A stretch of DNA of 64,000 bases from contig NW_026705732.1 of assembly GCF_029867415.1 (NCBI RefSeq), forward strand, positions 186,001-250,000. The letters run 5' to 3'. Both the position numbers and the translations under genes were made by a program. Shown here in pieces: positions 23,495 through 34,615 of the stretch. The first letter of the stretch is position 1, and each line of letters opens with the position of its first letter. Source of the stretch: Vicia villosa (Eukaryota; Streptophyta; Magnoliopsida; Fabales; Fabaceae). The notes under the pieces were generated by a model. The model saw only the letters and a program-made list of their open reading frames with translations. It made no database searches and was not told where the DNA came from.

Positions 23495-23566
23495 CATGCG
23501 GGAGGGATGGATCGAACCTGCTCCCCCTTGGTTGTGATCCCACGCTTGCCAATGAGCCAACACGCC
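23495..23566 (-). other. tRNA-like block b, LTR1
   Basis: Sense A box TGGCTCATTGGCAAGC (23559-23544), close to the tRNA D-arm consensus, and a perfect B box GGTTCGATCC (23518-23509), 25 nt apart, with TTTT just downstream (23494-23491). About 72 nt, tRNA-sized. The T stem does not pair well, so a working tRNA is unlikely. Confidence 0.6.
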
Positions 23567-24551
23567 TCTGATGTATATAACATACGAAACATAAAATAAA
23601 TAAAATAGCATAGCTTCGTTCAGACGCGCGCTTGGCAATTTGAATGGGCCAATGTCGTTGCGCCACGCATCATCTCCCACCTTGGGAAATTTGCAGAAAC
23701 GATTTCGCAGCGCTCTTTCTTAAAGCGCTATAAAAGGTCCTTCTCTTTGGTACCTGCAAAAACGCATAGCATCCAAAACGCAACGAAAATTTTTCGCGAG
23801 CGCATATTTGTGATCGTCTAGACGCGACGAATCCCCTGGTACCCACAAATTGTCCTAATTCTTCCTAGAATGAGAAACCCCAATTTGAATTCTTAAACCC
23901 TAATAATGGCAGAATGCGCATAAGGGAGTAGTAATGCAATTAAACTTCCAGAAACGGTCAGAGAGTCAATACAAACACAAATATGTCATTAGAATTCAAT
24001 TGTGATGCACGTATCAATGGAATCGGAGTTAGTTCATAAGTGTACAAACCGTGAGTATTCGAAGGTGTTTCTGGCCGTGCAAGTTGATGGTAGCGATATG
24101 AATAGCTCCAGTAATCTTCCTTGAACGTGTTGGAATCCTTAAATCTCTCTACAACTCCTTGTAACACAAAAATTGAACTTGCTTTTTTCACCACTTTTTG
24201 CACTCGGGTATGGGGGTTTTTGACTGCAGAATTCCTCTTCCCTGCGTATGGAATCCTTATGCTTATGTATAGGAATCAATTAGGTTTAATTTCTGGGCTT
24301 GGATCCACTTGATTTGCAAATTTTGGAAATTTGATTCATGGAAATCTTTCTATATTGATCAAATTTTATTCCAATCATATCCACTTTTATTTGCACGAAT
24401 TTTTAATGATTGGGAGGCATATTTGATTGATATCTTGACTAAAAAACCAAGCAAGAATCATATCTTTCATTTATTTATTATTTTATAATTAAATCATGAT
24501 TTAAATATATAAAAATCATAAAATAATTAATAAAAAATAAGATAAAAAGTT

Positions 24552-24622
24552 GGGGGAGGTGAGATTCGAACCCGGGACATTGTACCAGCAAACATTACAC
24601 TCTTACCAAATGTACCATTTCA
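24552..24622 (-). other. tRNA-like block a, LTR1
   Basis: Sense GGTACATTTGGTAAGAG as a weak A box (24616-24600) and GGTTCGAATC as a B box (24572-24563). A T5 run (24548-24544) follows. It starts only about 60 bp into the LTR. Confidence 0.55.
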
Positions 24623-24899
24623 CTCATTTGAAATAAGTGATATTGGTAAATATAAGAGGGCAAATTTTGGGGTATGACAGCTGCCCCTGTTCAATTGTCT
24701 TAAACCTGAAGATGTAGAGTGGTTTGTGTGCCAGTCGGTATCTGAAGGTGGAAGATGATTGAACACTAGAATACCAAGAAATTTGCCCTAGCTGAAGTAG
24801 GGATTTTTGTCAGAGATGGGCTTAGAGATGCCATCCAGATTCTTGGGATTTGATTGTGATGGGTTTGAAGATGCCATTTGTCTCGATAAGTTTTGAAAG

Positions 24900-25620
24900 T
24901 CAGAATGAATCATACGTTAGATTATATCTGAACTTGAAGTGTTGAGAAGTGCTTGTTAAATGTTAATCGTGTCATTTCTGTTCGTAGTAACAGGATTTAG
25001 ACTTTGACAGTTGATCGCATCTACCTCGTTTGTGATGATAGATTTAGATCTTGTAAATAGAATACCATAACGGGTCATACATTAGACCATATATGATAGA
25101 GGACATCAGAACGAGTAATGCTTTAAACCATATCTGCAGGAGAATATTAGATCGTATTTGTTGGAGGGTGTCAGAACGAGTCATGCATTAGACCATATCT
25201 GATGAAGGATGTCAGAACGAGTTATTCATTAAACCATATCTGATGAAGGATGTCAGAACGAGTTATTCATTAAACCATATCTGAAGGATAATGCCAGAAC
25301 GAGTCATACATTTAACCATATCTGACTGAGAATACCGGAACGGGTCATACATTAGACCATATCTGATGAAGGATGTCAGAACGAGTTATTCATTAAACCA
25401 TATCTGATGAAGGATGTCAGAACGAGTTATTCATTAAACCATATCTGATGAAGGATGTCAGAACGAGTTATTCATTAAACCATATCTGATGAAGGATGCC
25501 AGAACGAGTCATACATTTAACCATATCTGACTGAGAATACCGGAACGGGTCATACATTAGACCATATCTGATGAAGGATGTCAGAACGAGTTATTCATTA
25601 AACCATATCCGACTGAGAAT
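24900..25620 (-). repeat. 41-bp tandem repeat in family I 3' region, copy 1
   Basis: The unit gaacgagttattcattaaac plus ccatatctgatgaaggatgtca recurs with a 41-bp period (e.g. 25221, 25262). It is interleaved with variants carrying cattagacc or catttaacc. The block resembles 5995-6480 of family II. Confidence 0.85.
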
Positions 25621-27847
25621 GCTTGTACGTTGCAGTTGATAAGTTATTTTGATGAAGTTTTGGAATATAAAAAAGGCTTGTCAGAACGAATCTTCATCTC
25701 GATTATATTTGAAAGGAATGCTTGTCGAGGCGGAACCTGAAAACAAAGTTAGAAATATGCAATGTCATGATGCATGTATTGTATGACGAGTTTCTCCTGT
25801 ATGTTTATCATAAGTAATGTATGCAAATTATGAATATGTATGTGGTGTATATGATGTATGACTGATGTTGTTCTGAGAAAACAAATCTATGTATCCTTGT
25901 GGATTGGATATTTGATCTTGCTTTGAAGATGTGTAGCTGGGGATTTATGATTTCTGCTTGGGGATGATCAGTAACTTGATGTACCCTGACTGGGGATAAG
26001 AAATATTAATAAACCATGTTGGAGAAGAACAAAGTGTTGGAGAACCAGCAGTGTTGAAAATGTAAACTTTGTTGAGGAGCTATGTCTTTGTCAGGACGAG
26101 TATGTTTGAAGATATCTTCTTGAGTGATTGCTCTGTGGGGATATGATTTTGTGAAATCGGAATTGCGGGAAGGCATGGATGCCTTGAATATTTCCCCCAG
26201 TATTATAGCAACTACCATCCCTGGATTTGATTAGGACACGTCACTGAGTATTGATCAAGATGTCGAACTGGACTTGCATAGATTTGCCCCTACTAGTAGG
26301 AACTTTGGGAAGATTCGCCTTGCGAGGACTTTATGAGATGTGCACTATGGGCGACATGCCCCTAGTAATCGTATGATGCCCCTGACTGATCGGGAAGTAG
26401 CTTCGGGTCCACTTGGGTGTATGCCCCTGGTCGGCATCCTTGAGATATTCTTGGAATCTTGACTTGATTTCCCCAGATTGATTGGGCAAAACATGTCATG
26501 CCCCTTGTATACCTAAGAGACATGGCCTCTTGGAGCAATATTGTCTGTCGGGATAACTTTCAGTCATTAGTTGTACCCTGTGCAAGTTCTTTCTGTTGCT
26601 AACATTTGAAATTATGTAGCAGAATATGTTTAATAATTAATTCATGAGATGCAATGCATATGTCTGTCTTGAGTTTGTTGAAAAACATTAAAATTGGATA
26701 TGTAAAAGCATGATGTTTATAAAAACGTGATGTTTGTAAAAAAACGAAGTGTCAACTCAGCATTTGTGGTAAACATTAAGGAGTCAGGATACCTTTTTTG
26801 TGACAGTATGCTTTCGAACTAACCATGCTTCAGTTAGGACTTTTAAGGGTTGTAACGTGGCTTGGTTCACGATTTAAGAAACGAAGGATAAAGGCTCAAA
26901 AATTGATTGTACCCACCCCTCTTCGTGATGATCTTCGATCCTAAGCTCAGTTAATTCAACTTGTGCATTCAGGTTCCAAGAGACTTTTGGATTTGCACCT
27001 TTGATAATGATGATGGTTCACAAGCAAGGAAAGCTTTTGAGATGGCAGTCGCTTCTTCCTTTGGTAGTCACAACATTGTGTTGTATATTGACTTCTCTTT
27101 TTTCATCTTTTTGATATCCCTAACTTTTGCTTGAACTGTTTATTTCTGAGATTACAGTCAGCGGGATGCCTTGATTTTGCCTAAGTCGTCTTTTGATTTT
27201 TGACTTAGCAGGCTTTTCTTTGTATATATATTTTTCATTTTTTCTTTTGAAGATATTGACTGTCTTGTTTGATGATTGATGAAACATCATTGGCTTTTGA
27301 CTGACATCTCCAACAATTCTTTGATGTGTGCGGATGAATGCTTGTGATTAGACACTTTGTTGAAAGATGTACTGAATGATTCTCTTAAAATAGAATGCAC
27401 AACCAAATTTACTGAGAACTACCCTGCCCCAGGTTATGATCAAGGGTTTTAATTAGCACGAGAAAGAAACTTCTACTTCTTAGGCTCAAAGGGGTTAACG
27501 AGGGATTAACATCCTTATATCTCCACTGTTTAGGAATTGAAACAATGCCTGTACATCGTTAACATAGTCCGTTCAAAAGCATACTGTATGAGGTTGCGGT
27601 ATCGCTTTCGTCATCCTCCCTCAAAAGGCTTACAGCTTAGCAGGAGTTAAATAAACATAAAACATGTGTGAAGTAAATACGAAATTTAAAATAAGTGATA
27701 ACGAAATAATGTATTCAAGACAAACATATGCAATGCACTGATGATAATTATTAAAACAGATAATGTCTATCATAAGTCGAATGTTTAAACAAACAGAATA
27801 GAAATTGCAAATAAAAGTAAATCTAATGATCTAAAAAGTTCATCCTT

Positions 27848-29188
27848 CTAGCCATCCATAGTATTAGCAATCTTGTTGTGATTAGGCATGGTTGCAGGAG
27901 AGTCGAACTCAATTTCTCCAGCGTCAATCATATCCTGGATTTTGTTCTTCAGCGGCCAACAATCATTAGTGTCATGTCCAATGCTGTCGGAGTGATAAGC
28001 GCACCTTGCATTAGGGTTATATTGGTGAGACACGGTATTAGGCTTTAGAGGAGGATCCTTTAAAGTAATCAACCCTGCTTTCAGCAACTGTTGTAACGCT
28101 TCAGCCAAAGTTATGTTGATCTTTGTGAATTGTCTTTTAGATGCGCCTTGTTTACGCTGGTTGCCCTTTTGTCGTACCAGCACTTGATTAGAGGCTAGGA
28201 TTGATCCCACAGTATTGGATTCATTCCTCTCATTGTGAACTTTCTTTGCGGTATTAGAATATGTAGCCACTTGAATTTTACCGCTTCGAATGCCGCTTTC
28301 AACCCGTTCCCCAGTCAGTATAAGCTCGGTGAATCCAGATGATGAACTTCCCAACAAATGACTATAAAAAGGGCCATTCAGTGTATTCATGAACGTATCT
28401 ACCAACTCTCTGTCAGTCAAGGAAGGTTTGACTCTTCTAGCTAGATCTCTCCATTTCTGAGCATACTCCTTGAAACTTTCCTTAGGTCCCATGGACATGC
28501 TTTGTAGTTGCATGCGAGTTGGTGCGAGATCAGAATTATATTGGTATTGCTTATAGAAAGAAACAACCAAATCTTCCCAAGTACGGATGTTGGTACTTTC
28601 CAGTTGATAGTACCATTCGAGTTGAGTTCCAAATAAACTCTCTTGGAAGAAATGGATCCAGAGCCTCTTATCAGCAGTGTGGGGCTGAATCTTTCTTACA
28701 TAAGACCTCAAGTGCATCTTTGGACAAGAGACTCCATCATACTTAGCAAAGGCGGGAGTTTTGAATTTTGGAGGAATAACGACCCCAGGAACGAGTCCAA
28801 GCTCTTCAAAATCCAGCCCAGGTACCTTCTGAATTTCCACGCTTCTCAGACGCTCTTCTAACATCTTGTATTTGTCATCAGGATGTTCATCCTCATGGTG
28901 ATAGTCCTCTTCTTCTTCAGAGGGTTTGGCAGAATCATGGTTACTTTTTGCATCACTTTTGATACTAGCATCATCATCTTGCTCATCCTCATCACTGTCT
29001 TCAGAGGGTTCAGCATCCCTGAGTTGCAAGATCGGTCTAAGCTTTTTCCCCAGAGTCTTCTTACCCTTCTTCTTCTTCTTGGTCAGGAGTGCTTTCAGTT
29101 CATCTTGCCCCTTGGACAGGTTCAGGATCAGATCTTGAAACTGGGCGTTCTGAGCTTGAAGATCCTTAACTGATTGTTCGAGATTCAT
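27848..29188 (-). CDS. Gag polyprotein of a non-autonomous Ogre-like retroelement, copy 1
   Basis: Structural protein that would build virus-like particles and bind the element RNA in the cytoplasm. The open frame continues upstream to 29248 only through a TTG; the first ATG is at 29188 (MNLEQSVKDLQAQN), giving 446 aa. Order: an N-terminal coiled-coil-like stretch (1-40), a Lys-rich patch, an acidic Ser/Asp/Glu-rich linker (about 65-115), a retrotransposon gag core (about 150-270, e.g. LEWYYQLE), then a zinc knuckle CAYHSDSIGHDTNDC (396-410), pattern C-x2-H-x5-H-x4-C. The frame stops 36 codons after the knuckle and nothing protease-like follows, so the normal gag-pro-pol continuation is absent. 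An intact frame in an element without pol suggests a useful gag, or recent origin. Naming rests on recognition of the family. Confidence 0.85.
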   Translation of the reverse strand: MNLEQSVKDLQAQNAQFQDLILNLSKGQDELKALLTKKKKKGKKTLGKKLRPILQLRDAEPSEDSDEDEQDDDASIKSDAKSNHDSAKPSEEEEDYHHEDEHPDDKYKMLEERLRSVEIQKVPGLDFEELGLVPGVVIPPKFKTPAFAKYDGVSCPKMHLRSYVRKIQPHTADKRLWIHFFQESLFGTQLEWYYQLESTNIRTWEDLVVSFYKQYQYNSDLAPTRMQLQSMSMGPKESFKEYAQKWRDLARRVKPSLTDRELVDTFMNTLNGPFYSHLLGSSSSGFTELILTGERVESGIRSGKIQVATYSNTAKKVHNERNESNTVGSILASNQVLVRQKGNQRKQGASKRQFTKINITLAEALQQLLKAGLITLKDPPLKPNTVSHQYNPNARCAYHSDSIGHDTNDCWPLKNKIQDMIDAGEIEFDSPATMPNHNKIANTMDG

Positions 29189-30353
29189 GATGCTGAAATA
29201 AACAGCGAGGAAGGATGAGAAACCCATCATAGGAAACCTGTTATGCAATGTTATGAATGCAAATGAAATGTTTTCAAGGATCTTTAAGGAATTTAGTTAG
29301 CAACTTTAGGAATTTAATCAGTCACAGCTTCGTCTGAAGAACCTTGGCTTTCATTTTTAAGCGTCCTTCTTTAAGAATCAAGCTCACCATATCGAGCGGG
29401 TCATCGCCTCCGATTCAGGATACTTCTGAATTTGAAGATACGTGGCCAGAGGAAAATAAATCCTCTTGCCCCTTGATAGGTACTGGATCTCTGAATTGGA
29501 AGGTATGTGGCCAGAGGGAAGTAAATCCTCTTGCCCCTTGATTAGGAGATCAACCTTTGATGAGGGCACCTGAAATTGTGCGCCCTAAATCCCTAAGATC
29601 CTTGAAAGGGTTAGTTAAATCATGTTATGCTTATGATGTCATGATGTCATGATGTTATGCGAATGAAGTTCATTTGGCATAGTGTGAGATAGTAAGGACA
29701 AACAAGTCCTTTCAACAAAACCTGCGAGGAAATGAAGGTTAGTAGCAAACACAAACAAGTCACACAAGTCACACAATTTTTGGCTTAAGGCTTGCATGAA
29801 GTCTGATCAGGTGTCCTTCCCAAGGGTATTTCTATGGATAAGGAGATTTCAGCAACGGGTTCTACAAGTTATCCAGAATTGTCAGCCCTTCTAAAGCACC
29901 CTCGGACATGATGCATTTGCACCATGCAATGATACTTTGAGAAAGAGCCTATCTGAATTGTAGCATCGGGTAGCGACTAGTCCTTAACATTTGTCAAGGG
30001 TAGTCCCCCCACTACGTTCCTAAAGGCCAGGATGGGTTAAGGGTAACTAAAGGTCCTTGAGCTCCGGCGCACCCACAGACACATACATAGACCTCCCTCA
30101 TTTGAGAAAGGTGTGCATATGCTATGGAGTCCTAACTCAAGCGTGAACTTCATATTGACTCATCTCCCACATATGTGAAAGAGGTCTCCATGACTATGCC
30201 ACTCCTAATCTTAAGTGTACTTGAATCCGGGTGTAGGATTCGTCCTTCAGTTAATTCCCAAAACGCCCCTGAAAAGTAAAGCAAGCAAAGCAAACAATAG
30301 AATACAATTAAGTGAATCCTAAACTTTTAAGGTAACCCCTATTAATCGAAAAA

Positions 30354-30371
30354 TCCCCAGCAGAGTCGCCA
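30354..30371 (-). other. Primer-binding site, family I internal 1
   Basis: Sense TGGCGACTCTGCTGGGGA, 4 nt (GAAC) after the LTR2 end. It would pair with the 3' end of a tRNA finishing in GAGUCGCCA. The next copy, at 45445-45462, is identical. Confidence 0.85.
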
Positions 30372-30525
30372 GTTCTGTAATACGGTGAACTGACTTTTTA
30401 TCGATCGAAATGTCGCGGTTAAGCAAGAGTCGCCACCGACTTTTATTTTATCCAATTTTAGGAAAGGCTAAAAGAAACAGAAAAAAACCTTTTTAAAGAA
30501 ATCTAAGTTCGGGGGGTAATTTATG

Positions 30526-30552
30526 CAAAGGGAAGGTGTACGGCACCCTTTG
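30526..30552 (-). other. Conserved LTR stem-loop, LTR2
   Basis: Identical to the LTR1 copy. Confidence 0.65.
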
Positions 30553-32493
30553 CATCCATGGTTTTCCATGGGCTCTTAATTGCTTTGCTTGCTCGTTTGT
30601 TTAGAAAATGTAGATGAAAGAGATAGGGACTTTAGCTTGTGAATAAGCGTTGCCCTTTTGAAAAATTATGAGAAAGAATATAATAAAAAGGTTTGAGCAT
30701 TGCAAGGCAATTAGGGGCAATTACCTTAAACTCAGATGATAGATCTCTTTTTAGCCTTTCAGAATGAAAGGGTCTATCCTTGCCATAAAAGGGCAGGATG
30801 CCTTTCGCTTGGAGGTTGAAGGGTCATCGAAGCATCCTTTGCCATAAGACTGTCCCATGCCATAGAAGGGCAGGTAGTCTAAGGCAAGGATCAGAATAAG
30901 CCATTTCGTAGGCAGCCAGAAGATACCTCAGCCTTTTTCTGTAGGCAACTTCCGAGTGTCGAGGTCATATTTGTGTATCGAAGGCAGCATCATTTAGGGT
31001 CGTATGACCTTTAGTATTCGAGGCAGCATGGCTGAGGTATCTTCGAATTCGAGGGACGTGGCTTATTCGGCAAAAACACAAAGGCAACAGGCAACAAGGC
31101 AACAAGGCAACAAAGCAACAGAGAGGTTACCCCAAAGGGTGCGTGTGTGCAACAATCACGTGATTATGTTCAGATATTTATCTTTTAATTAGTTATTCTA
31201 ATTCAGTTTAAGGCTTGCACTCCCTAAGATTACTAACCACGCAATATACAAAAGCAATAATAATATGGGGAAGGGAAATTGTAACCAGCGGAGGAAAGGG
31301 GATTTGTAACCAGCGGATATAAAATAATAAGTCTGAACAAGTAATAATTAAATAAGGTCAAGGTTTTAGGGTTACCGACTATTCGAGCTTTGGCAATTGG
31401 CGAACCCTGGAAAGAAAGAAACATGGCAAACAAAAAAGGGTAAGTGCATTGTCAGGTTCGAAGGCAAACTTCATTAACCACAAAGAAAATAGAATAATAA
31501 ATTAAAAGTAGAATAGAGAGAAGGTACTTAGCTTGGCATTTGCCTGACAGGGTTGAGGGCAAGGTTTGCCAGAAGCATCGACTCTGACCATTAGGAATGA
31601 GCAAAGAAACAAATAAGGCGTGAGTGTATTACCAGATTCGAGGGCAAATGAGTTAACCCTAAAAATAAAGGAAGATAAATTAAATATAAACGAATAGAAT
31701 GATAATAGGAGGCACTTAGCTTTGTATTTGATCTGATATGGTTGATAAGGCGTCTTTAGGGTTGACCCTGAAAAGAGACAAGGCAGAAAAAAGAAAAAGA
31801 ATTCAGTGTAGGCGACGTTCATTTAAAGAGGCAAACCCTAATAAAAGAAAATAACATAGACTTAGAATTTTAAAATCGAGTACTTAACTTTTGGATTTTT
31901 GAAGGCGCGAAGTCGGAAGTAATCATATTGCTAACCCTGAAAGGCATAGAAAAGAAATATATTTTAGTGTATGGAATGATCTAAAAATAAGAAAATAACA
32001 AGCGATTCAATTAATTATTGGTCTCGCGACCTAATTAATTAAATCGGGAAGATAAAATAAAATCGGGCACACAGATATTTTTTTATCAATCTTTTAGAAT
32101 TCAAAATAAAATATATACGAAATTTCGAATAAAGAAAATAATTAAACATTAATTAAATTAAAAAAAACAAATATATAATCAAGATGAATATATAGAATAA
32201 ATATTAGGTGTATAAATAAATGAAAAATAATCAATTAAAAATAATGTACATTAACATATAAATAAAATAGCTTATATGATGATAAATAAATATATAAAAA
32301 ATTAAAAGAAAAACTTAGCTTATAATTGTGTGTGCTATGGCTGGGCGTCCATATGGTGATCCTCCAGTTCTGGTGTGTAGGATCCAAAGCATTTGACCAT
32401 CTGACAGTTGGATTGTGAGGGGACGTGATGTGCATGATAAGGTTCCTACGTGTGATCTGGAAACAAAACCCATCAAAGAAAACAAAACCAAAA

Positions 32494-32565
32494 CATGCGG
32501 GAGGGATGGATCGAACCTGCTCCCCCTTGGTTGTGATCCCACGCTTGCCAATGAGCCAACACGCC
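32494..32565 (-). other. tRNA-like block b, LTR2
   Basis: Same as 23495-23566, with perfect B box GGTTCGATCC at 32517-32508. Confidence 0.6.
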
Positions 32566-33550
32566 TCTGATGTATATAACATACGAAACATAAAATAAAT
32601 AAAATAGCATAGCTTCGTTCAGACGCGCGCTTGGCAATTTGAATGGGCCAATGTCGTTGCGCCACGCATCATCTCCCACCTTGGGAAATTTGCAGAAACG
32701 ATTTCGCAGCGCTCTTTCTTAAAGCGCTATAAAAGGTCCTTCTCTTTGGTACCTGCAAAAACGCATAGCATCCAAAACGCAACGAAAATTTTTCGCGAGC
32801 GCATATTTGTGATCGTCTAGACGCGACGAATCCCCTGGTACCCACAAATTGTCCTAATTCTTCCTAGAATGAGAAACCCCAATTTGAATTCTTAAACCCT
32901 AATAATGGCAGAATGCGCATAAGGGAGTAGTAATGCAATTAAACTTCCAGAAACGGTCAGAGAGTCAATACAAACACAAATATGTCATTAGAATTCAATT
33001 GTGATGCACGTATCAATGGAATCGGAGTTAGTTCATAAGTGTACAAACCGTGAGTATTCGAAGGTGTTTCTGGCCGTGCAAGTTGATGGTAGCGATATGA
33101 ATAGCTCCAGTAATCTTTCTTGAACGTGTTGGAATCCTTAAATCTCTCTACAACTCCTTGTAACACAAAAATTGAACTTGCTTTTTTCACCACTTTTTGC
33201 ACTCGGGTATGGGGGTTTTTGACTGCAGAATTCCTCTTCCCTGCGTATGGAATCCTTATGCTTATGTATAGGAATCAATTAGGTTTAATTTCTGGGCTTG
33301 GATCCACTTGATTTGCAAATTTTGGAAATTTGATTCATGGAAATCTTTCTATATTGATCAAATTTTATTCCAATCATATCCACTTTTATTTGCACGAATT
33401 TTTAATGATTGGGAGGCATATTTGATTGATATCTTGACTAAAAAACCAAGCAAGAATCATATCTTTCATTTATTTATTATTTTATAATTAAATCATGATT
33501 TAAATATATAAAAATCATAAAATAATTAATAAAAAATAAGATAAAAAGTT

Positions 33551-33621
33551 GGGGGAGGTGAGATTCGAACCCGGGACATTGTACCAGCAAACATTACACT
33601 CTTACCAAATGTACCATTTCA
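33551..33621 (-). other. tRNA-like block a, LTR2
   Basis: Same as 24552-24622, with B box GGTTCGAATC at 33571-33562. Confidence 0.55.
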
Positions 33622-33904
33622 CTCATTTGAAATAAGTGATATTGGTAAATATAAGAGGGCAAATTTTGGGGTATGACAGCTGCCCCTGTTCAATTGTCTT
33701 AAACCTGAAGATGTAGAGTGGTTTGTGTGCCAGTCGGTATCTGAAGGTGGAAGATGATTGAACACTAGAATACCAAGAAATTTGCCCTAGCTGAAGTAGG
33801 GATTTTTGTCAGAGATGGGCTTAGAGATGCCATCCAGATTCTTGGGATTTGATTGTGATGGGTTTGAAGATGCCATTTGTCTCGATAAGTTTTGAAAGTC
33901 AGAA

Positions 33905-34615
33905 TGAATCATACGTTAGATTATATCTGAACTTGAAGTGTTGAGAAGTGGTTGTTAAATGTTAATCGTGTCATTTCTGTTCGTAGTAACAGGATTTAGA
34001 CTTTGACAGTTGATCGCATCTACCTCGTTTGTGATGATAGATTTAGATCTTGTAAATAGAATACCATAACGGGTCATACATTAGACCATATATGATAGAG
34101 GACGTCAGAACGAGTCATGCTTTAAACCATATCTGCAGGAGAATATTAGATCGTATTTGTTGGAGGGTGTCAGAACGAGTCATGCATTAGACCATATCTG
34201 ATGAAGGATGTCAGAACGAGTTATTCATTAAACCATATCTGATGAAGGATGTCAGAACGAGTTATTCATTAAACCATATCTGAAGGATAATGCCAGAACG
34301 AGTCATACATTTAACCATATCTGACTGAGAATACCGGAACGGGTCATACATTAGACCATATCTGATGAAGGATGTCAGAACGAGTTATTCATTAAACCAT
34401 ATCTGATGAAGGATGTCAGAACGAGTTATTCATTAAACCATATCTGATGAAGGATGTCAGAACGAGTTATTCATTAAACCATATCTGAAGGATAATGCCA
34501 GAACGAGTCATACATTTAACCATATCTGACTGAGAATACCGGAACGGGTCATACATTAGACCATATCTGATGAAGGATGTCAGAACGAGTTATTCATTAA
34601 ACCATATCCGACTGA
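33905..34615 (-). repeat. 41-bp tandem repeat in family I 3' region, copy 2
   Basis: Counterpart of 24900-25620. The arrangement of unit variants differs slightly near 34480 (aaggataatgcc in place of gatgaaggatgcc), so the two copies have already begun to differ. Confidence 0.85.

Larger units (their letters stand above)
21591..24679 (-). mobile_element. Family I LTR1 (left, outer 3' LTR)
   Basis: 3089 bp, sense start TGTCATACCCC at 24679, end GTATTACA at 21591. It differs from LTR2 and LTR3 by a 215-bp deletion at 23160/23161 and by a few substitutions. It contains the stem-loop at 21741-21767 and two tRNA-like blocks (23495-23566 and 24552-24622). A possible sense TATA-like element is TATACATAAG at 24271-24262. 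The overlapping open frames of 60-118 codons are conserved between LTR copies only because the DNA is, and show no domain. Confidence 0.9.
24680..30375 (-). mobile_element. Family I internal region 1
   Basis: 5696 bp. Sense order: PBS (30371-30354), about 1.1 kb of leader with short 'cctcttgccccttg' repeats (29455-29545), gag (29188-27848), about 2.2 kb of non-coding 3' sequence, tandem repeats (25620-24900) and a polypurine tract (ACAGGGGCAGC) against LTR1. No protease, RT, RNase H or integrase. It serves as the empty-site twin of internal region 2. Confidence 0.9.
30376..33679 (-). mobile_element. Family I LTR2 (middle, shared)
   Basis: 3304 bp, bounded by a PBS on the left and by a polypurine tract on the right. 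It is therefore both the 5' LTR of internal 1 and the 3' LTR of internal 2. No 5-bp direct repeat marks either junction. Stem-loop at 30526-30552; tRNA-like blocks at 32494-32565 and 33551-33621. Confidence 0.9.

Noticed and set aside
23236..23680. Overlapping minus-strand frames of 68-118 codons, repeated in LTR2 and LTR3
   Set aside because: They recur only because the LTRs are near-identical. They overlap each other in different frames, start at arbitrary codons and show no domain; one runs through the tRNA-like block.
24900..25620. CRISPR-like array
   Set aside because: Units are contiguous tandem repeats without unique spacers, inside a plant retroelement.
28519..29173. Plus-strand frames opposite gag (and the same at 43610-44264)
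   Set aside because: Shadows of the gag frame; the acidic Asp/Glu linker reads as Ser/Leu-rich on the other strand.
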